The position numbers and the translations under genes were made by a program. The notes below the pieces were generated by a model. That model did no database searches and had not been told where the DNA came from. It worked only from the letters and a program-made list of their open reading frames with translations. This document shows positions 21,183 through 26,676 of a stretch of 26,676 nucleotides of DNA, one piece after another (positions within the stretch are counted from its first letter, which is position 1; each line of letters starts with the position of its first letter). This DNA comes from Gryganskiella cystojenkinii (Eukaryota > Mortierellomycota > Mortierellomycetes > Mortierellales > Mortierellaceae). The DNA lies in the NCBI GenBank assembly GCA_015852425.1, contig JAAAIG010000544.1, positions 1 through 26,676 of the forward strand. Reading direction: 5' to 3'.

Positions 21183-22556
21183 TCATGCAATCTTGCACTG
21201 CTGCTCCTCCTCGTAAGGAGTGCCCTCACCAAGCTGTAATTTGTATGACTTGTACACCGGTTTCGGTCTCTCGGGTAAGGTCTTGGCCTCCTCAAAGATT
21301 TCACACAACCGATCACAGCCTTGCTGGGTCAAGAGATCCATGGGCCAGTGGTCGGCTGACGACTTATCACCGTCACGAACACGGATCACCTCATGTGGTG
21401 CCTCGAGATCAGTCCGAGAAGGAGAGACCAGGCGACGGGAAGAGTCGTACTTATAGGTTGCGCATCGCATTCCAATAGCTGAGATCGCAAAGAACCCCTC
21501 CATGGACGAACAGTGCTGCAAAATCCCACTGCCAACCCAGGTACGAAGAGATTTTTGAACATGGTGTCGCTTCTTGGTTGTGGTAATATAGCTTTGGTCT
21601 TGAACTTGAAAGCCGAGAATCACCGTGTCAGCCTTGTAGACATAGAAGCGTCGAAAGACGTCCTTGGAGCTGTTCTCCTCTGGTCCTGTGGCTGTGACGC
21701 GGTACCCTTCTTCGAAAGGGAACATGGCCAGGAGGAGGGTGAAATACATGCCATGCCAAATCTTGCCGAGACCACCAGGCAAGTCCTTGTTCAGATGGTA
21801 GGCCTTGAAGAAGGAGGCAGGCCATGGAGCTGTGGTTCCGAGGTTGATTTTATCTTGTTGATCCAAAAGTGTGTCTGGATTGGGGGTTGACAAGCTGCTG
21901 CGATTCAAAGCCGCCATAAAACACATGTCAAGGTCATGCTGCCCCTTGAGTGAGATCAGGTCCGTAGCGTAGGCTTTCCTGGTCGACCTCTCCATGTCGA
22001 ATGCTCGCACCTTCATTACTCTCGGATCTCGGGTGACCTTGCCAGAAACCCTGTCACACGTCAGTATAAAGTACCGACGACCGAATGTCGAGACGAGTTG
22101 AAGACTCGGTCCGCTCCACTGGATCTCATTAAATCGCAAACGAAGCTCCTTGTCCTTGTACGGTAGTTGCGACCAACATGAGGGGGCTCGGATCTCGAAA
22201 CCAAGAACCACGTTACCAGCAAGAGTCTCGACTAGGACCAGCACAGTCTCAAGGTCGCTGTCGCTGTCGCTGTCACTGTCACTTTCACTGCCACTGCCAC
22301 TGTCACTGTCATCATCAAGGTCGTCATTCACCTCTGGATGGGCAGGGAAATAGTCGATGGTAATCAGATACTGGTTGGGATCAAAGACTGTGACGAACAA
22401 GGCGGCGAAAACTGGATACCACGCCTGGTCAGCACTGAGTTCGGGGAATGCTGAAAATGCATCTAAGATACACTTGGGCCAGGGCAAAGTCGTAGTGGCG
22501 GTGCTGGTGCTGGTACCGGGAGCAGCTGCGGTGATTGACCCAAGTGGGGGATCCAT
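21183..22556 (-). CDS. Uncharacterised protein, paralogue 1 of a duplicated pair
   Basis: 457 aa, intronless, convergent with SKI3. The start (ATG 22556) gives a short Thr/Ala-rich tail before LPWPKCILDAFSAFPELSAD, where similarity to the 26124 paralogue begins. Conserved blocks are QAWYPVFAALF, NQYLITIDYFPAHPEVNDDL, ETVLVLVETL, NVVLGFEIRAPSCW, LQLVSTFGRRYFIL, GGLGKIWHGMYF, LRTWVGSG and DLLTQQGCDRLCEIFEE. No signal peptide or membrane segment. An Asp/Ser run (residues 80-101) is absent from the paralogue. Asp68 and Glu121-x-Arg123 loosely fit the spacing of a degenerate PD-(D/E)XK nuclease core (Asp, strand, ExK); this is speculation. The high similarity of the pair, with both frames intact, suggests recent duplication and retained coding selection. 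Function unknown. Confidence 0.75.
   Translation of the reverse strand: MDPPLGSITAAAPGTSTSTATTTLPWPKCILDAFSAFPELSADQAWYPVFAALFVTVFDPNQYLITIDYFPAHPEVNDDLDDDSDSGSGSESDSDSDSDSDLETVLVLVETLAGNVVLGFEIRAPSCWSQLPYKDKELRLRFNEIQWSGPSLQLVSTFGRRYFILTCDRVSGKVTRDPRVMKVRAFDMERSTRKAYATDLISLKGQHDLDMCFMAALNRSSLSTPNPDTLLDQQDKINLGTTAPWPASFFKAYHLNKDLPGGLGKIWHGMYFTLLLAMFPFEEGYRVTATGPEENSSKDVFRRFYVYKADTVILGFQVQDQSYITTTKKRHHVQKSLRTWVGSGILQHCSSMEGFFAISAIGMRCATYKYDSSRRLVSPSRTDLEAPHEVIRVRDGDKSSADHWPMDLLTQQGCDRLCEIFEEAKTLPERPKPVYKSYKLQLGEGTPYEEEQQCKIA
22253..22311 (-). repeat. 6-bp-period Ser-Asp coding microsatellite
   Basis: GTCGCT/GTCACT-type hexamers on the plus strand encode alternating Asp and Ser (some Glu/Gly) in the 22556 gene. 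The paralogue has only a few Asp/Ser codons here, so the tract expanded after or during duplication, or contracted in the other copy. Confidence 0.85.
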
Positions 22557-22559
22557 TGT

Positions 22560-22592
22560 TTGTTTGTGTGTATGTGTGTGTGTGTGTGTATT
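22560..22592. repeat. TG microsatellite upstream of paralogue 1
   Basis: GTGTGTATGTGTGTGTGTG-type dinucleotide repeats begin a few bases upstream of the ATG on the minus strand, in the presumed 5'UTR. They are absent from the equivalent position of paralogue 2. Confidence 0.85.
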
Positions 22593-22945
22593 TGGGTGGC
22601 AAAGAAGAACAAGAAGAAAGGAAAAAGACGAAAAACAGTGGCAAAAGCGCCCTTTGTGAGGTAGCGGGGCGTGCGTGTGACTGTGATCTGATTCGATATT
22701 GGAGGATTATCATTGATGTGGTGGCATAGGGTCTACTTGTCAATTGAACCAGGCGTAGGATGTTGAGACTCCTCTGGTCCTTCGTCTTTTTGGCCCGAAC
22801 CTACTCTGAGATCAAGACATGTTGTATCGATTCTGAGTGGGCTTGTGCCCATGTTGAAAGGTTCTTCGCGGGTATCTCATAACGGTCCCTCTTCATTCTC
22901 GAGGAACCCGTTTCCCTCGACACACAACTTTTGGACAAAAGCTTG
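22593..22945. other. Paralogue 1 upstream region
   Basis: It should hold the promoter of the 22556 gene. No TATA box, coding frame or repeat was recognised. Confidence 0.45.
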
Positions 22946-23044
22946 ACACAATTATTGGCCGTAGCAAGAACTCGCCAACAAGAGTGCCAGTCCATTTTTT
23001 GATATTTGCCAAAAAAAACACAAAGTTACGGCCAATAATTGTGT
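22946..23044. mobile_element. Small inverted-repeat element, MITE-like
   Basis: The 18 bases at 22946-22963 (ACACAATTATTGGCCGTA) are perfectly inverted at 23027-23044, 63 bp apart. The right arm continues outward as AATGACTG followed by TA, so read from the right it begins CAGTCATTACAC next to TA, reminiscent of Tc1/mariner ends. The left arm lacks the same extension. No transposase is present. It may be a truncated non-autonomous element or a chance hairpin. Confidence 0.45.
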
Positions 23045-23307
23045 AATGACTGTAGTGATTTGGTTCGCAAATATGGACACTCGAAAAAAGATTTGTTAAA
23101 TGTCGCCTGCTTCATGTGTAACAAACAAATCCCACTGTGCTCACCAGATGCACTTTTCACAGCGATGGTGGGGTAAACTGGCCAGTGCCTTTCTGTGTTT
23201 CGTTTCACCGAAGCTCGAGACGCGTCGAGTTTTTCCCTGGCTGACTCCTTTAGAACGAAAGGAGGGTTTCCCACTTTCTGGTTCGACAATGCATGTTCAT
23301 GATCCCC
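23045..23307. other. Spacer before duplication copy B
   Basis: Nothing recognised. Short open frames on both strands show no family features. The duplicated SKI3 sequence begins abruptly at about 23308. Confidence 0.45.
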
Positions 23308-23402
23308 GATCTCGGAGGCGTTGGCTACGTGCACCCTGTGATACGGATGCTTGGCAGGTCATCGGCACGGCTTTTCAAACTTGGAGCGAACGGGACACAT
23401 AG
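23308..23402 (+). pseudogene. Truncated duplicate of the SKI3 3' end
   Basis: This matches SKI3 from about 20774 to the stop codon, with an internal loss of roughly 21 bases. The terminal frame is kept (AWQVIGTAFQTWSERDT and TAG, against AWQVIGTAFQTLSELDT in SKI3). There is no upstream SKI3 sequence, so it cannot make a TPR protein. It marks the left edge of duplication copy B. Confidence 0.9.
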
Positions 23403-23580
23403 GTGATCCCTCTACAATCAAGCCGTGAATGGTCCTCTTTGTGAGTTGATTATTGTAAGAGATAAAAATACACATAATATGTCAAACTGCCTAGATAAAG
23501 ATACATGATCCGATGATGCGTTTAAATTGCCGAACTGCCCAAAAAAACATTTTTTGCACTCTTCATTCCTCATCCTCCTC
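23403..23580 (+). repeat. Segmental duplication, copy B flank
   Basis: This corresponds to 20889-21050 downstream of SKI3, with the same CTCTACAATCAAGCCGTGAA, GATCCGATGATG and TTTTGCACTCTTCATTC blocks, several substitutions and small indels. It ends just before the broken gene at 23589. A shorter version of its last part recurs at about 24190-24245 in front of the second broken gene. Confidence 0.8.
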
Positions 23581-23588
23581 CAACAATC

Positions 23589-24058
23589 ATGGAACAATCT
23601 CGCATTCGATATGTTCATCAAGGTCCTTGGAGACACCGTTCGAAGAATGAACACGTCGGTTGACCCTATCACGTCTGTGGATATCTGCAGTCTTTCCTAC
23701 CAGCTTTTTTTTGACATGATTTTACCGCCGTGCTTCAAGACTCTCGCCAAGTCGCACCAGCACGGCAACCGTAAGTCGATCGACTTTTCAATCGTGTATG
23801 TTCGTCCAAACGGATCCACTTTTTTGGTCATGGGTATTGAACTCAAGTCGCATACAAGCCTTGCCACTCCTTGTGGTCGAAAACACGAAGGTTCCTCTCC
23901 GGCCACGCGAAAATTAAGGCTTTTTTGAAGACACATTCCCTCAGCAACTTTGGAACTCGGACTTTCAGAACGTAAACGACACGGATGCCTTTGTGCGTGT
24001 AATTTTGGACGCCTTCAACATGACTTACTGGTACCTCGCGGGAGAAGGGGCGTTGTAA
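23589..24058 (+). pseudogene. Broken gene copy 1, possible nuclease-like domain
   Basis: Aligned to the copy at 24254, the start has lost about 8 bases, so ATG 23589 is out of frame with the body LAFDMFIKVLGDTVRRMNTS. The body reads on through SIDFSIVYVRPNGSTFLVMG followed by IELKSH, then stops at about 23926. The tail (TFPQQLWNSDFQ, FNMTYWYLAGEGAL, TAA at 24056-24058) is in another frame. Asp at 23782-23784, a beta-strand-like run and E-L-K at 23839-23847 resemble a PD-(D/E)XK nuclease core, a fold found in many fungal repetitive families; this is an inference. At least two frame breaks make it non-functional. Confidence 0.7.
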
Positions 24059-24253
24059 TACAATCGACAGAAGTATAACGCTACCAAACTACCACACTAC
24101 CACACTACTCAGTGCCCAGTCACATTTAAAAGGACTCGTGACACAACCTTTTTGGTTGGCGACCCAAACCACGACACGACACGAAACCATAATTCCAAAC
24201 AGCCTAGAAGAACGTTTTCAGCACTTCCATTCCTCTAACAATCATAGACGATC

Positions 24254-24600
24254 ATGGCCGATAATGACGAACTCGCATTCGATATATTCACCCAGGTCCT
24301 TGGAGATGCTGTTCGACGGACGAACACACCGGTTGCCTATCATGTCCGAAGATATCTAGAGTCTTCCCTATCGATGAGACGATTTATTGCCCGTTGCTAA
24401 ACTCTCTTTTTGTTAGTGGGCTTGGACCAATTGCCGTGCATTTTCAATGTAATTGCGATGGTTCCTCCCTGGCCAAGCGACGAAGACGTCTTTCTTTGAA
24501 GTCACGTTCCCTCAACAAGTTTGGAACTGGAATCTTCAATGCCAAGACAACGCCGTCAACATGACTTACCGGTATCTCGCGGGGAAGGAGCGTTGTGAAA
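24254..24600 (+). pseudogene. Broken gene copy 2, paralogue of copy 1
   Basis: ATG 24254 opens MADNDELAFDIFTQVLGDAV and RRTNTPVAYHVRRYLESSLS, colinear with copy 1, then stops at about 24400. The middle part, including the E-L-K segment of copy 1, is deleted. The tail reappears in another frame (EVTFPQQVWNWNLQ, VNMTYRYLAGKERC). This copy has kept the intact N-terminus that copy 1 lost. No domain is recognised in the N-terminal 50 residues. Confidence 0.7.
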
Positions 24601-24801
24601 CAATCAGCAGAAGTACAACAAGGCCACCAGATTACCAAACTACCAAACTACCACACTAACACACTACCACCTACTACTCTACTCCACAATAGTTCGCATA
24701 ATCACCTCCCTCCCTCTCTCTTTCTCTCTCTCTGTCCTTGGATAGTAAAAGGTGTTTGTTTGCAAAGGTTTAATGTTCAACGGATAGGGTAAAAAAAATC
24801 T
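24601..24801. repeat. Shared 3' flank with ACTACCAAACT-type repeats
   Basis: Imperfect short repeats (TACCAAACTACCACACTA) are followed by CACAATAGTTCGCATAA and a CT-rich stretch, leading to AAAGGTTTAATGTTCA and the end of paralogue 2. The same order occurs at about 21055-21182 in copy A, and a partial version follows broken copy 1 at about 24075-24110. Confidence 0.75.
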
Positions 24802-26124
24802 TCATGCAATCTTGCACTGTGGCTCTTCCTCGTACGGAGTTCCTTCTTCAAGTTGTGATTTGTATGGTTTGCATGGTTTGTACTCGGGCGTGGGTCTTTC
24901 GGGTAAGGTCTTGACCTCCTCAAAAATCTCACACAACCGACCACGGCCTTGCTGCGTCAAGAGATCCATGGTCCAGCGGTCGACTGATGACTTATCACCA
25001 TCACGAACACGGTTCACATCATGTGATGACTCAAGACCAGTCCGAGAACAGGAGACGAGGCGACGGGAAGAGTTGTACTTATAGGATGCACATCGCATTC
25101 CGAGAGCTGAGATCATAAAGAACCCCTCCATGGACGAACAGCTCTGCAAAACCCCACTGCTGCCAACCCAGGTACGAAGAGATTTATGAGCCTGGTTTCG
25201 CGCCTTGGCTGTGGCAATGTAGCTTGGGTCTTGAACTTGAAAGCCGAGAATCGCCGTGTCAGCCTTGTAGACATAGAAGCGTCGAAAGGCGTCCTTGGAG
25301 CTGTTCTCGTCTGGTCTCGAGGATGTGACTCGGTATCCAGCTTCGAAAGGGAACATGGCCAGGAGGAGAGTGAAATACATGCCATGCCAAATCTTGCCGA
25401 GACCCCCGGGCAAGTCCTTGTTCAGATGGTAGGCCTTGAAGAAGGAGGCAGGCCATGGAGCTGTGGTTCCAAGGCTGATTTGATCTTGTTGATCCAAAAG
25501 TGTGTCTAGATTGGGGGTTGACAAGCTGCCGCGATTCAAAGCCGCTAAAAAGCACATGTCGAGGTCAAGCTGTCCTTTGGGAGAGGTCAGGTCCGTAGAG
25601 TGGAATTCCTTGGTCGTTCTCTCCACGTCGGGTTCCCACACTTTCATTACTTTCGGGTCTGGGGTGACTTTACCAGAATCCTTGTCACACGTCAGGATAA
25701 AATACTGACGACCGAATGTCGAGACTAGTTGAAGACTCGGCCCACTCCACTGGATCTCGTCAAAGCGAAAACGAAGCTCCTTGTCCTTGTACGGCATTCG
25801 GGACCAACATGAGGGGGCTCTGATCTCGAAACCAAGAACCACGTTACCATCAAGGGTCTCGACCAAAACAAGCACAGTCTCTCGGTCGCTGTTGCTGTCA
25901 ACATTGAGGTCGTCGTTCACATCTGGATGGGCAGGGAAGTAGTCGATGGTAATCAAATACTGGTTGGTATCAAAGACTGCGAAGAACAAGGCGGCAAAGA
26001 CTGGATACCAAGCCTGGTCAGCACTGAGATCGGGGAATGATGAAAATGAGTCCAAGATACACTTGGGCCAGGGCAGAGTCGTGGTAGTTGAAGTGGTAGT
26101 TGAAGTGGTAGTGGACGTGGCCAT
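24802..26124 (-). CDS. Uncharacterised protein, paralogue 2 of a duplicated pair
   Basis: 440 aa, intronless. I chose ATG 26124 (aaccATGGCC) over a start 33 codons upstream, because similarity to the 22556 paralogue begins soon after it (LPWPKCILDSFSSFPDLSAD) and the extra upstream residues have no counterpart. A Thr/Ser-rich leader (MATSTTTSTTTSTTTT) precedes it. All conserved blocks of paralogue 1 are present (NQYLITIDYFPAHPDVNDDL, NVVLGFEIRAPSCW, GGLGKIWHGMYF, DLLTQQGRGRLCEIFEE), with many substitutions but no frame break. The Asp/Ser run is short (NVDSNSDRE). The C-terminus, PYEEEPQCKIA, is nearly identical. Promoter sequence differs completely from that of paralogue 1. Function unknown. 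Confidence 0.75.
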   Translation of the reverse strand: MATSTTTSTTTSTTTTLPWPKCILDSFSSFPDLSADQAWYPVFAALFFAVFDTNQYLITIDYFPAHPDVNDDLNVDSNSDRETVLVLVETLDGNVVLGFEIRAPSCWSRMPYKDKELRFRFDEIQWSGPSLQLVSTFGRQYFILTCDKDSGKVTPDPKVMKVWEPDVERTTKEFHSTDLTSPKGQLDLDMCFLAALNRGSLSTPNLDTLLDQQDQISLGTTAPWPASFFKAYHLNKDLPGGLGKIWHGMYFTLLLAMFPFEAGYRVTSSRPDENSSKDAFRRFYVYKADTAILGFQVQDPSYIATAKARNQAHKSLRTWVGSSGVLQSCSSMEGFFMISALGMRCASYKYNSSRRLVSCSRTGLESSHDVNRVRDGDKSSVDRWTMDLLTQQGRGRLCEIFEEVKTLPERPTPEYKPCKPYKSQLEEGTPYEEEPQCKIA

Positions 26125-26207
26125 GGTTAGTGGTCCGTTTAGAGGTGTCTTTGAATTTTTTTGTGTGATGAATGTTTTTGGAATGAATGCATGAGAAAGA
26201 AAAGCAT

Positions 26208-26237
26208 CAGCATTCGTCAGCATTCGTCAGCGCTCGG
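26208..26237. repeat. Three 10-bp tandem units upstream of paralogue 2
   Basis: CAGCATTCGT occurs twice, followed by a diverged third unit (CAGCGCTCGG). It lies about 85 bases upstream of the chosen ATG, in the leader or promoter. Confidence 0.7.
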
Positions 26238-26676
26238 TCATTGACTCCATTCGCTGGAAGGAGGGTATCACCATAAAAGGGCAGCAAGGAGACCAAAACC
26301 GTGCAGACACACTTGAATTCTTTTGTTTTAGATATGTAATGTGAAAATCACAGCACTGGGTAGCAGGGTCTTGCGAAGTCTAAACAAAACGCTTTTGATC
26401 CGCGTATTCCTGACACTCTAGCTGCTGCAGCTCGCTTGTCAGAGTGGATGGAATATAATCCAGTACGGGACGGTAAAGCATTGAGTACACGAGGAGACCG
26501 ATATTCTTGGTCCATGGCTTGACTGATTGTCGACAAAAGGTGAAGATACCGACAGTCAGCCTAGAGTTGAAGAGAGAGCGCGATTGACGAAGAAACCGTC
26601 AGCACGTGACCCATCTGGAAACGGGTGCCCTTAGATAGCCCACTCAAGTTGTAATGGCCGAAGAGGAAAGCAAGTC
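26238..26676. other. Window end, no gene recognised
   Basis: This is probably the promoter region of paralogue 2. An ATG at 26653 opens a frame (MAEEESKS) that runs off the window and could start a plus-strand gene; too little is visible to call it. Confidence 0.4.

Noticed and set aside
23026..23334. 102-codon minus-strand frame ending in the inverted repeat
   Set aside because: No transposase or other domain is visible; it crosses the edge of the duplicated SKI3 stub and looks accidental.
26653..26676. ATG opening MAEEESKS at the window end
   Set aside because: Only eight residues are visible; it could be a gene start but cannot be supported.
1..26676. tRNA, rRNA, CRISPR array, bacterial operon signals
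   Set aside because: I looked for cloverleaf-like stretches, regularly spaced repeats and tight gene packing and saw none. Introns and TATA boxes point to a fungal nuclear region.

Overview
The window looks like nuclear DNA from a filamentous fungus. The supported multi-exon genes have short GT-AG introns (56 to about 330 nt), TATA boxes precede small secreted-protein genes, and a full Ski3-type TPR gene and a fungal-type formin are present. The overall style (Ser/Thr/Pro/Gln-rich insertions, GSTs, young lineage-specific families) fits Mucoromycota such as Mortierellales. That placement is an inference and was not tested by a search.

Layout. 66-6260 (-): a very large formin with a proline-rich FH1 and an FH2 core split by long low-complexity insertions, one of which is itself polyproline. 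6261-8522: a gene-free divergent region with GA and GAG microsatellites; a possible extra 5' formin exon lies in it. 8523-9769 (+): a three-exon glutathione S-transferase. About 10160-10396 (+): a decayed relative of the next gene. 11068-11721 (+): a secreted Cys-containing protein of unknown function with a good TATA box. 13371-13709 and 14526-14880 (-): two tandem paralogous small secreted Cys-rich proteins with matching TATA boxes and 5'UTR introns; the second carries a frameshift. A 52-bp repeat lies in opposite orientation on either side of this pair (12307 and 15354). 15874-20888 (+): an eight-exon SKI3/TTC37-like gene, the scaffold of the cytoplasmic Ski RNA-decay complex.

20774-26124 holds a local segmental duplication. 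The 3' end of SKI3, its downstream flank and a convergent gene of unknown function (21183-22556) recur as a truncated SKI3 3' fragment (23308-23402), the same flank, two broken copies of a second gene (about 23589-24058 and 24254-24600) and a diverged but intact paralogue of the unknown gene (24802-26124). Traces of the second gene's flanks between SKI3 and the first unknown gene suggest it was once there and was deleted.

No operon-like cooperation is evident. The formin (actin assembly), GST (detoxification) and SKI3 (RNA decay) look like independent housekeeping loci. The secreted genes and the duplicated unknown genes form the young, fast-changing part. All exon joins were worked out by hand from splice sites and reading-frame continuity. 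No alignments or database searches were run.
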